Below, one piece after another: positions 1 through 12,178 of a stretch of 64,000 nucleotides of DNA. The notes beneath the pieces were generated by a model, which saw only the letters and a program-made list of their open reading frames with translations, was not told the origin of the DNA and searched no databases. Where the stretch lies: assembly GCA_964059195.1 (NCBI GenBank), contig CAXKWD010000006.1:11214530-11278529 (forward strand), in the 5' to 3' direction. The DNA is from Ectobius pallidus. Taxonomy: Eukaryota > Arthropoda > Insecta > Blattodea > Ectobiidae. Position numbers and translations under genes: made by a program. Every line of letters begins with the position of its first letter. The first letter of the stretch is position 1.

Positions 1-248
1 GTGTGACTAAATGCTATCGTTCCAGTCTACTTAATACGGTGTATGGGGTGCCACAGGGCTCAATATTAGGATCCATTTTATGTTTACTTTATGTTAACGA
101 TTTCTGTTTGAGTGACTCACATGCAAGATCTGTTATATTTGCTGATGACACGAACATCCTAATAAAAGCTACTCACAAACACATCCTTCTCGACTCTATA
201 GACATTACCACACTCCAAATCACAAACTATTTTTCATGGAACAACCTT
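1..248 (+). pseudogene. LINE reverse transcriptase fragment (element E1, 5' part)
   Basis: This is the palm region of a non-LTR retrotransposon RT, open from the window edge. The peptide contains VYGVPQGSILGSILCLLYVN (motif B region) and, about 20 residues on, FADDT, the catalytic YADD-type motif, so the active-site aspartates are present. It ends at YFSWNN-L, the point where LINE RTs normally continue with a LN-x-x-KT motif. Here the frame runs into unrelated sequence at base 249. The missing continuation (IINLNKT) starts at 23277, in the same frame, which identifies 249-23276 as an insertion plus its target duplication. The upstream part of the element lies outside the window. Clade (CR1/L2-like) is inferred from the C-terminal half. 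Confidence 0.8.
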
Positions 249-360
249 CCCACTCAGCACACATATGTAAAATGTATGTAAAACTTACGTTATCCCTAGA
301 TCTAGGTAACATAGATCACGCATATGGGTTAAAGAGAATCTATGTATAATATACACTCAA

Positions 361-1347
361 ATGTACCACTTTTTTTTGTATAGTTTACGTCAATTTCATG
401 TCAGTGCAGACATTAATATATATCAATTACACGTACAATCGCATACATACTGTTGATGTACAATATCTATACGTAAAAAATATGTAAAGATGAACTATCA
501 AACGTATATTTTATATATAATTTATGTATGTAGGGCCTTTGGTTCATAAATGCACACTGCTCACATATATTTTACGTATACTATCCATACATGAGATATC
601 CACCAAAAGTATATTTGATATACAGGGACATTCTTTCTCAGTGCCTCGCGTAATGGGCAGCTGCGTGGACAGCACCTCATGCTGCAACAAATGTACCACT
701 TTTTTTGTATAGTTTACGTCAATTTCATGTCAGTGCAGACATTAATATATATCAATTACACGTACAATCGCATACATACTGTTGATGTACAATATCTATA
801 CGTAAAAAATATGTAAAGATGAACTATCAAACGTATATTTTATATATAATTTATGTATGTAGGGCCTTTGGTTCATAAATGCACACTGCTCACATATATT
901 TTACGTATACTATCCATACATGAGATATCCACCAAAAGTATATTTGATATACAGGGACATTCTTTCTCAGTGCCTCGCGTAATGGGCAGCTGCGTGGACA
1001 GCACCTCATGCTGCAACAAATGTACCACTTTTTTTGTATAGTTTACGTCAATTTCATGTCAGTGCAGACATTAATATATATCAATTACACGTACAATCGC
1101 ATACATACTGTTGATGTACAATATCTATACGTAAAAAATATGTAAAGATGAACTATCAAACGTATATTTTATATATAACTTATGTATGTAGGGCCTTTGG
1201 TTCATAAATGTACACTGCTCACATACATTTTACGTATACTATCCATACATGAGATATCCACCAAAAGTATATTTGATATAAAGGGACATTCTTTCTCAGT
1301 GCCTCGCGTAATGGGCAGCTGCGTGGACAGCACCTCATGCTGCAACA
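361..1347 (+). repeat. three tandem copies of a 329-bp unit
   Basis: Three head-to-tail copies (361-690, 691-1019, 1020-1347) are nearly identical: copy 1 has one extra T in a T-run, and copy 3 has a few substitutions (for example CTTATGTATG and AAAGGGAC). Each unit is rich in TACGTA/ATGTAT words and ends with CAGCACCTCATGCTGCAACA. The 62-codon ORF in each copy is a by-product of the repetition and shows no protein family. The position just inside the left end of the 23 kb insertion fits a subterminal repeat array. The near identity of the copies implies recent amplification or homogenisation. Confidence 0.95.
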
Positions 1348-1372
1348 GCAGATACATGGACCCTTCATAGAA

Positions 1373-2138
1373 CCTGTATCCTTAAATGTGTTTGCAAGAC
1401 ATATTATGGTACTGCGGTCAGATAAGGCCTATCTGGAAACTTCTGATGAATTTTTTTTGTTCTAGCACATGACTTATTTGTCGTCATGTACGTGATGTGA
1501 ATATACGTCGTCTCCCCGCAAAGGATTATTGTACTCTGGACATTACACAACACAGTATACAATTAAATATTACACTGAAATTTCACAGAGTTATGGACTG
1601 GACTTCACAGTACACAAAGAAACCCTGCACTGAGAGCCTCATTGTCATAACATAACAGTAACAAACACACTCCGCTCTGCCAGCAACATAAACTCTGCTA
1701 TAGTACTGTATGTGGCAGCAAATTTGGAACAATTACAGCATCTGCTATATGAGCATAGCAAGTACAAATTCTGAGAATTTGGTTAATGCAGGGGGGCATA
1801 AAGGATCCATGCATTGGCCGTTGCAGCATGAGGTGCATTGCGTGTGACAGCCAGTTACGCGAGGTGCTGAGAAAGAATGTCCCTGTATAATTTATGTAAA
1901 CAATGTTTCTAAAATTGCATCTCCCATATTGTTTTTGCATTTTGAAGCAGTAGCTTTTTCTGGAATTACTAAAAACAAGCTAGCTGTGAATAATTGACAA
2001 AAAAGACCCCAACATTGCATTTAATACAGATTGCAGGTAAGAAATTAAATAATAGCATCATAACAATATGTATTACAATATTTTATTCTTAGCAGATTAC
2101 AAAAACTTAAAGAAAATACAAATAAATATTCAAAACCG
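1373..2138. other. non-coding spacer
   Basis: Apart from the inverted repeat arm at 1795-1890 I see no conserved ORF, RNA gene or transposon end here. The sequence is AT-rich and forms part of the body of the 23 kb insertion. Confidence 0.5.
1795..1890 (-). repeat. inverted partial copy of the 329-bp unit end
   Basis: On the minus strand this stretch matches the last ~90 bases of array copy 3 and its flank (about 1275-1372): AGGGACATTCTTTCTCAG, then CTCGCGTAA, then CACCTCATGCTGCAAC, then ATGGA(C/T)CCTT. The two arms face each other across about 420 bases, so the end of the array could fold into a stem. Divergence is much higher than between the tandem copies, so this arm predates the tandem amplification or did not take part in it. 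Confidence 0.8.
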
Positions 2139-2395
2139 CAAAAGTTTGCCCTGTATTTAAAAAAGGTGACTTTAGTAACATCGAAAATTACAGACCTATC
2201 TCACTATTACCAGTTTTTTTTTTCAAAAATCTTAGAAAAAGCTCTTTTCATTCATGGTAAAAAACAATATCCTTTCCAAAGAGCAGTTCGGTTTCCAAAA
2301 GTGTAGAACTATAGCAGAACAGTATTTACCTAACTTATTGGCAAACATTTTACATGAATTGAAAACAAACACATCAGCTGATGATCATACATGAT
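2139..2395 (+). pseudogene. decayed LINE RT fragment
   Basis: Translated in shifting frames, this stretch gives FKKGDFSNIENYRPISLLPV, the hallmark finger-domain motif of non-LTR RTs. It is followed by SKILEKALF and, after an indel in a T-run near 2215-2223, by KEQFGFQK and a helix-like segment. Frameshifts and loss of the flanking domains show an old, dead fragment of about 85 residues. It is a different lineage from the neighbouring LINEs, as judged by its poor match to them. Confidence 0.75.
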
Positions 2396-2399
2396 AATA

Positions 2400-3755
2400 G
2401 TTGTAAGTGCGTATAATTCCAAGCTCAATCTTGCTACAATGTTATTGATCTCGTTTCTCTTTTTTTCCATTTATTCTGGTCTTTGCCTGGCGAAACCATT
2501 CCCTTCAACATAATTTGAAGACCTTGTACGTGAAGGTGTCCTTATGAGCACCATTACTCAGAACACCTGAAACATTACGAAAATATCAATAACTGGAAAT
2601 AATTTATCACCATTAGAGCATAAATTAATATTATGCAAGTGATTGTCTTTAATCTGCCACAACATATAAGTTACACAAGACTAGGTTCTAAAAGTTAATG
2701 CAGAAAATCCCTCCCCTCATGTATGGGGGTAAACAATATTCTATGTCAGAGCGCAACAGAATTTATATAAGCATACATTAATACCAAGATTAGTGATGGT
2801 GTTTAAACTGCCACAAGATCTATCTATAATTGATTAGCATTTTATACAAGACTAGCTGAAAAGACCCGGCGTTGCCCGGGCTTTGTATTTTTTAATTTGA
2901 AATTAGCTTAAGGAGGACTTTCGATTTTGAAACTCTAGGTCCTTATATAATATGTATGTAGAACTTGAAATGAAGAAAACGATTTATCAAACTATTCCAT
3001 CAGGTATAGCTTTTTATGGCTCATAGAGGATGTCGAATGCTGCATTCCGTTGCTTCTACACATCATGCCTGGGATGGGTTGAAATAAGAAGAAACATAAA
3101 TTACATAAGATTGTATTGGCTTGACGGAAAATTTTATTTCTCATTCTCATGTTACAACCGTTTCGGGGCTGAAATGAAAGAGAAATGCAGTATCACTTTC
3201 ATACTTTCCTCCCCTAAAACCCGGGACATTATATACTGCGAGCATAGGACTCAAAATGTTCCATCCCATGCTTAGGGCCTATGATAAATCTCAACTAATA
3301 CAAAGCCTACAGCTATGGATAACTGACTATTTACCGACTTCTGATATAGCATACTCACACACTTAAGTTGTACCTGCAATACGACCTCTTATTCTACATC
3401 AAAATGTGAAGTGAGAAAATATTTCTTATGTCTAGGGTAGAGAAAGTTGTGTGACTGCATCACACTTTGCTTTATTTTCGTGTAATTCATTTTTCAGTAA
3501 TTATTTTCGCCAATATATTGCATCGATTCAATCATAATTCGTTAAAGTCCAGTTGCCAAGGCCCAATGTTATCAAAGTAAACAATACACGGTTGTCATGT
3601 GAACTGAACAGCATTTCATTGTTTTTCAGTATAATATTCTCAGAAATTATATAATTTTCAAGGGAAGGACTGATTTATTACAATTTTAATGTTGACCACG
3701 TTACTTCCCGGGCTTAACTGGGTACACACCCGAGCTTAATAATCTGAAAAATAAA
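2400..3755. other. non-coding interval with a CCCGG-palindrome repeat end
   Basis: No gene was recognised. At 2863-2880 the palindromic word ACCCGGCGTTGCCCGGG follows GACTAGCTGAAA. Words of this type recur at the ends of dispersed repeats in many arthropod genomes, so a repeat boundary is likely. The open frame at 3030-3275 is short, with no family resemblance. The rest is AT-rich. Confidence 0.4.
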
Positions 3756-5238
3756 GTTATGGGTCACCGGACTGTCTATAACACAACCAAAACCAATCAG
3801 GCTCTAGAAGCCTACAAAGAAATGAGGCGCTTTTACAAGAAGGCAGTAAACGATGCCAAGAAAACAGCAAATATACATTTCATTGAATCGTCCAATAATC
3901 GCTATAAAGCTGCTTGGGCACTGATTAGAAAGAAGACATCACCTACTTCAGAGGAAACTGCAAATATTCCAGCGGTTGTCTACAACAATTTCTTCATTGA
4001 ATCGGTGCAGTCTATGAAGGCAACCACAACCCAATCAGTGGCTACTTCGATCCAGCTACTAAATAACTCTCAAAAGCCTCACGAACAGTTGCAGTGGGAG
4101 CCAGTGTTTGAAGAAAATGTGTTGAGTGCAGTAAATAAATTAAAATGCTCTAAGAGCAAAGATGTTTATGGTCTGTCAAGTTTTATTTTAAAAACTGTGA
4201 TCAGTGAAATAGTGCTACCTCTCACCATGTGCATAAATGCTTGCCTACAAGAGGGCGTTTTTCCCTTATCTCAAAAAGTGTCAAGAGTAGTGCCTATATT
4301 CAAGAAAAATGACAAATCACAGGTTAGCAATTACCGTCCTATATCTCTTGTACCAATTATAGGCAAAATTATTGAACAGGTTGTCTACAGGCAATTATAT
4401 AACTTTTTAAACAAGAACGAAATTTTCTCAAAATTTCAATTTGGTTTCCTCAAAAACAAATCCACAACTGATGCAGTAGACACTTTGATTTTAAAAATTT
4501 TACAAGCTTTTGAAGACCGAAAATTTGCCCAGATCACTGCTTGTGATCTGAGCAAAGCTTTCGATTGTGTAGATCACAATATTCTTTTAGAAAAACTTAA
4601 CTATTATGGTGTTAGTGGCCACCAGTTGAATTTCTTCGAGTCTTATTTACTCGGAAGATCTCAGTATGTAGACACTGGTAAAGAGCAATCCAATAGACTA
4701 GAAGTAAGTGTAGGGGTACCTCAGGGTTCAATTTTGGGCCCAATTTTATTTATTTTAGTTATCAACGACCTGCCAGATAATATCAGCCAGTCATTAACTA
4801 CAATGTTTGCAGATGACACAACTTTCTTAAGCACCGGGTGTGATTTAGATAATCTATCACTAAATGTAGAGAACACCATGAACCAAGCTTGTGAGTGGTT
4901 TAAAGCAAATGGTCTGGTATTGAACCAAGGTAAAACACAAAACCTTCTTTGTACACTAAAGGGAGACGTAAATCACTATGTAAATATGGATACTGAACTT
5001 AAGATACTAGGAATAACTATAGACAATAAGTTAACATGGATCCCCCACATTGAATTAATGTGCACAAAATTATCCAAAATAATATTTCTACTTAAAAGCT
5101 TATCAGCTATGATATCACTAGATTATCTACGAATCACCTATTTTGCATTTTTTCAATCCGTAATTAGTTACGGTTTACTTCTCTGGGGAAATAGTAGTCA
5201 TATAGAAAATATCCTTTTACTTCAAAAGAAAGCCTTAA

Positions 5239-5899
5239 CACATTCGCTACCGTGCACGCCATTTGGCGTGGAAGAAAAGCCAGCACTTCCCTCCCGTCCA
5301 CGCCAGCTGGCGTTTAAGCGCCCGCGCCAATTTTTTGTATATTTCTTCAAGGAAATGGTGAAGGTGGTAGTTTCCATTTACGGCAATAGATAGGGGGTGA
5401 ATACACTTATTAGTTTCCATGTAAGGCAATAGATGGTGGGTGAATACACTTGCTGGATTTAGAGAAACCCTAAAATTATGTCGTTGACCTCCTGACAACA
5501 AAAGGATTCCATGTGCTTTTCAAGACCAGTTTCGCAACGCCGGTCAGTAGCGTGAAGAATGGTTAGCATTAGGCTTAGTGGTAATTCCGTGTGCAGTGAC
5601 AAAAGAGAAAAATGCGATTATAGGCGTAGGCCATTATCAGGTGAGGAGATAGACGAATTATTATTCAACAATGATTGTGGTGTTGAATTAATCCCGTCTG
5701 CTGCAGCTCCGCGGCCACTCAACAAACACAGAAGTTTAACTGAAAGTATGTAACATTTTTATGCAATAATTTCATATAGTTTTCAAGAAAAGCTGAAAAT
5801 AGTGAGGTACTGTAAATTCACGTGTATGCTTAAATGGCCATTTAAAAATCCCTGGGCTGGGGCATTTAAAGAGCTGGCAGGTAGTGGGTAGTGAATGTG
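5239..5899 (+). mobile_element. non-autonomous piggyBac-like element at a TTAA target
   Basis: This 661-bp insertion has ends CACATTCGCTACC and, inverted, CACATTCACTACC. It sits after TTAA (5235-5238) and is followed by TTTT (5900-5903), a decayed second copy of the target. The host LINE codons resume at GAATAATC; restoring one TTAA restores an in-frame A-L-R-I-I segment. Subterminal GC-rich inverted segments (CACGCCATTTGGCGTGG; CCACGCCAGCTGGCG) follow the left end. Internally it retains a short transposase-like ORF (5559-5753) but no catalytic domain, so it must depend on another piggyBac copy. Confidence 0.8.
5559..5753 (+). pseudogene. piggyBac-like transposase N-terminal remnant
   Basis: This is a 64-codon ORF containing RRRPLSGEEIDELLFNND, an acidic EEI-x-x-LL pattern like the N-terminal start of many piggyBac transposases, followed by a short proline- and arginine-containing stretch and a stop. 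None of the DDE catalytic core is present. Its position, 320 bases inside a TTAA-flanked element, supports the assignment more than the peptide alone does. It could instead be a chance ORF. It is probably the leftover first exon of an internally deleted autonomous element. Confidence 0.5.
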
Positions 5900-6440
5900 T
5901 TTTGAATAATCACTAAATCACACAAAATAGCACATTGTAAGCCTCTTTTTGTAGAAACAAAGATTCTGACAGTGATCAACTTGTATATTTTTATCTGCCT
6001 ACTGAATGTAAAGAAAAACGCTACCGCAGTTACAATGTTTAGTGATGTCCACAGTTATAACACACGGAATCAATCTTTAGCAATAGTTCCCTTCTGTAGA
6101 TTGAGCAAGAGTACAAACAGTCATAGTATTATAGGATTAAAGCTCTACAATAAGCTAAATAATGAATCAAAGCTATTGCCATTTAAAATATTCAAGACAA
6201 AATTATATAACTGGCTAATTTTAAATCCTTTTTATAGTTTAAAAGAATATTTTAGTAAGGATAAGGTAGAATTTTAAACTATTCAAAAACATAATTTTAG
6301 ATTTCCTTGACAATGTCTATTGCATTTCAGTAATGTTGAAAGACAACAAACGTACAATACAATACAATATGTGTGCAAAATTTTGTACAAATTGGTGATG
6401 AAATGTGGATTTGTATAAGGAACATACATACATACATTTC

Positions 6441-7127
6441 AGGGATCCATTTTGGGTCCTCTCCTGTTCTTAATAATGATTAATGATTTGCCATTTAACC
6501 TAAATTGTGACTCTGTCTTATATGCTGATGACACCTCTTTATTAACCAGTGGCTCTTCTTTGAATGATGTCAATATCTCAATGGAATTATCATTAAAAAC
6601 AGCTACTAAATGGTTTGAGGTTAATGGGTTCAAACTTAATAATGATAAAACTCAACGCATTCTTTTTTCTCTTAAACAATTACATAATGAATTTGCTTCT
6701 GATGTTAAACTTTTGGGTATTGTATTGGATTCAAAACTTAATTGGTCTGATCATATTTCTTATGTTTGTAAAAGACTTTCTCGGGTAATTTTCCTACTGA
6801 GCCATCTAAAAAATAATGTATCTAAGCACCATCTAAAGATGTCCTATTATGCTTTTTTTCACAGTATACTTTCATATGGCCTCCATATCTGGGGTAGTGG
6901 TGCAGATATCTATAAAGTATTATTACTACAAAAAAAGGCTTTGAGAATAATCTCTGGTGCATCGTTTGATGCTCATTGTCGTCCATTGTTTCAAAACTCT
7001 AAAATTCTCACTGTAATCAATCAATATATCTTCAACTGTTTGATAAATATTAAGTCTAATCTCCATGAACAAAATTTTCAATATAATTTACACCATCATA
7101 ACACTAGGAATAATTACCTCATAGTGA
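6441..7127 (+). pseudogene. LINE A RT (first part)
   Basis: The ORF contains GPLLFLIMINDLPFNLN, YADDTSL, KLLGIVLDSKLNW, HIWGSGAD, LLLQKKALRI, HCRPLF and HNTRNNYLIV in the usual order of a LINE palm-thumb-C-terminal region. It is open through 7127 and is then replaced by the AATAAG tail of LINE B. The remainder of the C-terminus is at 14556-14740. The last residues of the open frame (RIRIRIRI) are translated microsatellite and are not part of the protein. Confidence 0.85.
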
Positions 7128-7212
7128 CACAAAGAATAAGAATAAGAATAAGAATAAGAATATTTATTAACCTTAAAAAACATTTATCATGTGTAGGTTT
7201 CGTCAAATTAAT

Positions 7213-8245
7213 TTAAAAGAAACTAGACACTGTTACAGTGGGTATTTCAAAAAATTCATTAATAGAATATAGAGGTGAAGACACAAGGAGATTCCACGCA
7301 CACTTTTTAAACTTAGCCAGAGACAAGTTCCTGACCATGTGCGGAAGTGAGTTAAACATCTTTAGTTTTAAGTGTGTCTTCTTTACCCTAGTCAGCCTGG
7401 AATAAGGCACTTCCAACATACCACTACCTCTTGTATTATACAAATGTGTGTTTGATCTACATGGGAGTGAGTCTAGTTCGGTCCGCACTTCTACCAGACA
7501 TACATATGTATATAAACTGTATACTGTCATAATTTTCTCACTCATAAATATTGGTTTGCAGTGTTCATCGTATCCAGCGTCGGCAATTAGTCTTATAGCT
7601 TTTTTCTGTAGCATAAGGATTTTTTTGACCTCTGTTGCTGCACCCCACAGGGTGAGTCCATACAATATTATGCTTTGAAAGAAACCAAAATAACACACTC
7701 TCACATAGTTCTTATGGACACAGCTCTTAAGTCGCCTTATTAGGCAGATAACTCTTGACAGCCTACCACAAACTAGGGCAATGTGGGCACCCCAAGTTAA
7801 TTTACAATCCAGCGTAATTCCCAACAGCTTGACACTTTCCACCTCGAATTGCAGATTTTTCAAAGAAAAGGTTATTGACTGGGTCTTATCATTATTTAGT
7901 TGAAGGTAGTTTGCACTAAACCATATGGAGACTTCCTCAAGTGAGTGAGCCATAGCTTCCAGGAGTCCCTGTCTTGAGTCCTTAACTTTAATCAACGTAG
8001 TATCATCCGCATAGCACACCACATTACCATCAACACTAATATCATTCATCATTATGATGAAAAGCAAGGGTCCCAACACGGAACCTTGTGGGACTCCATA
8101 TTCTACAAGTCTTGCCTGGGAATAATGACCATCGATATAAACAAGCTGTTTACGGCCACTCAGGTATGATCTTAGTAGCGATACATGATTGACACCGTAA
8201 AATCTCAGTTTATCAAGAAGAACTTCGTGGTCGATAGTATCAAAT
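7213..8245 (-). pseudogene. LINE B ORF2, C-terminal part (truncated copy)
   Basis: Reading on the minus strand from 8245, the segment encodes IDHEVLL, LRSYLSGRKQLVYIDG, YGVPQGSVLGPLLFIIMMND, CYADDTTL, LQLNNDKTQSITFSLK, LLGITLDCKLTWGAH, LTLWGAA, LMLQKKAIRLI, LYNTRGSG and the terminal SPLYSINEFFE, then a stop at 7213. It is intact in frame up to the LTR insertion. With the segment at 13487-14555 it forms one frame when the LTR element and one copy of its AAAT duplication are removed. It lacks the endonuclease and ORF1. Confidence 0.9.
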
Positions 8246-9522
8246 TGAACCCCCCTACGGGAATTGTGGAAGGAAGTGCAAGGTTCCAGCCCAAGGAAAG
8301 CTAACCTAATTTGAATAATGGACCCGCCCAGAGGATAATTGGGTTTCCCGGGGAGAACAAGTTAAAAAACTGAGTCCAACATCCAGTTTTAGTTTCTCTT
8401 TGATATAATTTGGAAATGTATTTTTTTAAATCTTTTCCTTATTTTCCATTCAAATAAAAATATAATACATAAAAATTTATAATACAATTTACAATATGAT
8501 TTCAGGTACAAGTTTTTATTTACACTAATTAAAATTGATAGATTCCTTTTTTAAATTAATTGATACATTTTGTTTAATAATCTAGAAATGTTAAAACATG
8601 AGCCAGAAGGGCCTCAAATATAAATAAATTCATTTAAGTAAGCAATTTCTTAACTTTGATTTAATTACAACAAAATGAAAAATCCTGAAAAGTAATATTT
8701 CATTAGTGAGAGGTAACAGCCGAAATACTATGTTTGGAGTACCTCTTCGCCCCAAAACATAGGTTCTTCGCAATAGGCAAAAGAGGTAGTCAACTATTAC
8801 TTAGAAACAGCATAAACTTTACTTAATTAAAACACAATCAAACTTTAAGTTAAAAGGTAGCAAAACGCGGCAAGAATGTTTGAGATCGAAACCTAACTAA
8901 TGCGCGCAAAAGGGACCCAAGAAACAGACGCTAGCTTACAGCTTGGCGGGAAATACTATAAAGAACTTATTACAGGGAAAATCTACATGAAGCCAAAAAG
9001 AAAGAAAGAAAGAATTACTAAAACTACCTCAAAGACCGAATGGAAGAAAAGAAAAGACAAGAAGATAACTAATACTCGAAATAAAGGAAGAACTAAGCAC
9101 AACGCGAAAGCGTCCCCCACGCTATTTGTATATTTCCATTTTCTAAAGAAACTACGTTAAGCCAAAAGTCACAAACATTTCTGCCAGCGTGAAAACACCT
9201 AAGAACAAAATTATAACATGAATTAAAGCCTTACTTGGCAAAAAGACAAAACAACACTGGTTTGTTCTTACACGGGCTTATGTCCCCGACTAACCTCTGG
9301 TGATAGCCATATTGGAAGAGGCAAGTTGCCGGAAGTCACGTGATCACAAAGCCCGGGAACGGCACTTTACTAAACTACCGCCAGATAGCGCCAAAGTAAT
9401 GACAACAGTTGAAGCTAAGGAAACTGCCACCTATTGCCGCGAGTCGGCGCCACCATGGCGTAAACAAACAAAATGGCCTACTGTAAGTAAAAACAATTGA
9501 GACGGCGATAATTGCCGGCTCA
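8246..9522 (-). repeat. 3' long terminal repeat
   Basis: This 1277-bp repeat is nearly identical to 12202-13482. On its sense (minus) strand it begins TGAGCCGGCAATTATCGCC and ends GGGGGGTTCA, the canonical TG...CA. It directly follows the polypurine tract on that strand, which marks it as the 3' copy. Short ORFs within (for example 8900-9160 and 9300-9500) recur in the other LTR, carry no protein signature and are not genes. It has one AAAG unit fewer near 9000 than its partner. Confidence 0.92.
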
Positions 9523-9525
9523 AAT

Positions 9526-9545
9526 CACCCCCCTCTTTTCTTAAA
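9526..9545 (-). other. polypurine tract
   Basis: On the minus strand a run of purines (AAGAAAAGAGGGGGGTG) ends three bases before the 3' LTR begins. This is the expected plus-strand primer of reverse transcription, and it fixes the orientation of the element. Confidence 0.75.
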
Positions 9546-12178
9546 ACTTCCAGTTTTAAGCAGAGAGAACTACCTTTTCGTTGCCTGCTTTCAGAGAATT
9601 TACAAAATTAAAGTTTATATACTTTCTGGTGGGAGAACTTGGAATCTGGACATGCTAGAGGGTGATTTTGACTGTTGACTGAGAATCTTCTTTATATTTG
9701 CAGAAGCTTATTAGCGTTGTCACTAACACTTTGCAAGGCTACCCTGTTTTATCATTACCATCAAAAAATTTTGCACTTGTCTTGTCCGGGGAGTCACTTT
9801 AGGGAGATGTTCCACCAGAGGGTGCGCCTTGTTGGATGCCTCGTCAACACAATGGCGTCTGGTCCTGATTGGAAAACGGAGGCATTTCCAACACAACAGG
9901 AGGAACTAGCACTTTGGAACATAACTCTGGCTACTTCATGCGGGGGTCAAAAGGAAAGTGTCATACCTTGTACTGCCCGGTATTGCGTCTGGTCCCACCG
10001 GGCTCAGTAGGATGCACTTACACTAGACCGTCCCATGTAGCCACACTTAGAGCGAGAACACAGTGCTGATATGGTGAAACTTAGGCGGCAGCAAGGCGAG
10101 ACATCTCTGGATGTTGTTTTCACGTGAGTAGCCTGCGCTCAACCATGTTCACCGTAGAGTGCAAATTATTAGGGTAGACTTTTCTCTGCTGTCGCTCACC
10201 ATCCCGCCATCTTGAAGAGCATGCCAGCGAGGATCCCAACCAGATTTACACATACATATAACTGAAACATGAATTTGAAAGCGGCAACACCAAATTCCAA
10301 AAAATTTTACTATACTGGGGGGGGGGGGAATACAATTTTAAAATTTTCATAATTACCAAATTCTTACAAAATTACAGAAATTTTTACTTAACCTTGAAAT
10401 AAACTATCTGTCTGTGCTCCAATTAAGTTTCAATTTAGATAATGCAATTAACTTTAACTATAATGACTCAATCAGTACCAGATGATAAACTTTACCTTAA
10501 ACAAGATCTGCTTTTATTAAATGCTAGCTGTTTTCTTTAAACATAAGTGACAAAAACACTTCTTTTAAATATTACTCACTTGCTGAAACAACCTTCCAGT
10601 GGACCCAAGGAGACCGGAAACAGAAACTCAATCAAAAAATATCAAACATGAACTCTGGGTACAACCTAACCTTAAACTGAGTGAAGTTTTTCACTTGACT
10701 TCAACACCAATATTAAACTTGTTACTGTTTACTATCTCTGACTGTATCGATGCTGTTAGCCCATAATACATACTTCAAATTGCCCCTATCAACATAACCT
10801 CAAATAACATTATTTCAATCTCTTTTGTTTACTTCTGTCAACATAACCTCTATTCACATACACTCTACAACGCAGTCTTTCGGTGGCTATAGTACAATCT
10901 GCTCAAGTCGCTCCCACTGAAAGGAAATGAACACTTCCCTTTGGCTACACCTACCCATAGTACATCCAACTAGGATGCACCAGCAAACGCCACACTTAGC
11001 CAGAACTTTATAGAGGCCGGCAACAGCATACCCCGCTGAGCTCCTCACCTTTTCCCCAGGCTAACGGGACTGAAAACCCTACCAAGAAAAGAGGACACAA
11101 TTCTATCACAGAGACAACAATGACAAACAATTACTGAGCCTAACTACACGATGCTGCACATACACACACAGACCTTAACCTCACTTTGGTGACAAAACCT
11201 TACTAACCGAATTCATCTCAGGATCAGCCTATACTAACACTCCTCAGACAGGTGCCACTAAACTATATACAAAATTATAAACACTTCTATTTACAAATAT
11301 ATTAGTTCATATTTACAAACAGTTCGACCAGACTTTAGTCGTTGGAGATGCTGATCGTGGCTCTACTTGATATTATGCACGCCTGTGACGTCCGGAGGTG
11401 CGCATGATATCAGGGTCACTGAACAAACGATCATCAGCTCTACCACCAGACGGTCTCCTGAAACCTGAACACTCACTCCTCACATGTACACAAAACAACC
11501 ACACCAAACACTGGCACCTGCCACGGAAGCTAATTAGTAACATGGGTTTGAATTTAGCTGCACACTTCTCATAGGGCCTATTAAATTAGTAAGAAAACAT
11601 GTATTATCATCCTAACCATGAAAAATTTTATCTCTATTCAAAATATATTGAGTTTCTGGTCCACACTCACCCATACTACAGAGATCCACTGGAACAGCAG
11701 TCACATTCTCAAGTAATCTTCTCAGAACTGGCACAGACTTTAAACAGGAGCTCGCTCAGCATTGGTACTGGATAAATTTCTAAGTGGCGACACCAACCAA
11801 AGCTCTCCCTCAATTTCATTTTTAGGCAACCCTTATACTCCATCATGGCAACATGAAACATAAGTACAATTTGTTAAAAAAAATTTACCCAGGCTATTTC
11901 ATTACAATATGACAGTTTCCCTTTTACAATTTTTAAAATAATTTGCTGAAATAGAATTTGATTTAGTTAAAACTAGTTTTTTTATAAAATCACAAGAATC
12001 CTAAAAAAAAAAGTTAAATTAAATTTGCTGTAAGAAAAATTTATTAATTACATTTTTTTTTTAAACAGAGAGAAACAAAAACTGATGCTGCTCAGAAACA
12101 AAGGACAGGAGTTTTATAAATAAACAAAGACTTAAGCTAAGGGCTCAATATAAATTAAAGAAAATTGTGGATCAATAA
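9546..12178 (-). other. non-coding internal region of the LTR element
   Basis: About 2.6 kb with no frame longer than ~110 codons and no gag, protease, RT or integrase motif on either strand. It contains a G-run (about 10317-10328) and AT-rich stretches. It presumably holds the packaging signal for mobilisation in trans. The plus-strand ORFs at 9675-10010 and 9869-10069 overlap one another and look fortuitous. Confidence 0.7.

Larger units (their letters stand above)
3756..6277 (+). pseudogene. LINE ORF2, RT and C-terminal domain, split by a piggyBac-like insertion
   Basis: The open frame from 3759 covers the region upstream of RT (residues 1-110), the fingers (VVPIFKKN, NYRPISLVPIIGK near 180-210), DLSKAFDCVDH (about 265), GVPQGSILGPILF (about 325), FADDTTF (about 355) and the thumb with LLWGNSS and QKKAL (near 490). 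It then runs into a foreign tail at 5239. The proper continuation, with HCKPLF, VINLYIF, NTRNQS and NPFYSLKEYF, is open from about 5905 to the stop at 6277. Endonuclease and ORF1 are absent, so the copy is 5'-truncated near 3756. A short ACAAT-repeat tail (6352-6370) may be its 3' end. Type: CR1/L2-like, by the C-terminal motif pattern. Confidence 0.85.

Noticed and set aside
361..1347. CRISPR-like array
   Set aside because: Units are 329 bp with no spacers and the context is eukaryotic; it is a tandem repeat.
524..1370. Three repeated 62-codon ORFs as a small protein family
   Set aside because: They are the same frame in tandem DNA copies; no protein signature, and third-position constraint cannot be argued when the DNA itself is identical.
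8900..9500. ORFs in the LTR (8900-9160, 9300-9500 and their copies at 12.9-13.5 kb)
   Set aside because: They recur only because the LTR is duplicated; composition-driven, without family resemblance.
9675..10069. Overlapping plus-strand ORFs in the LTR element interior as gag
   Set aside because: Wrong strand for the element polarity set by PBS and PPT; no zinc knuckle or capsid pattern.
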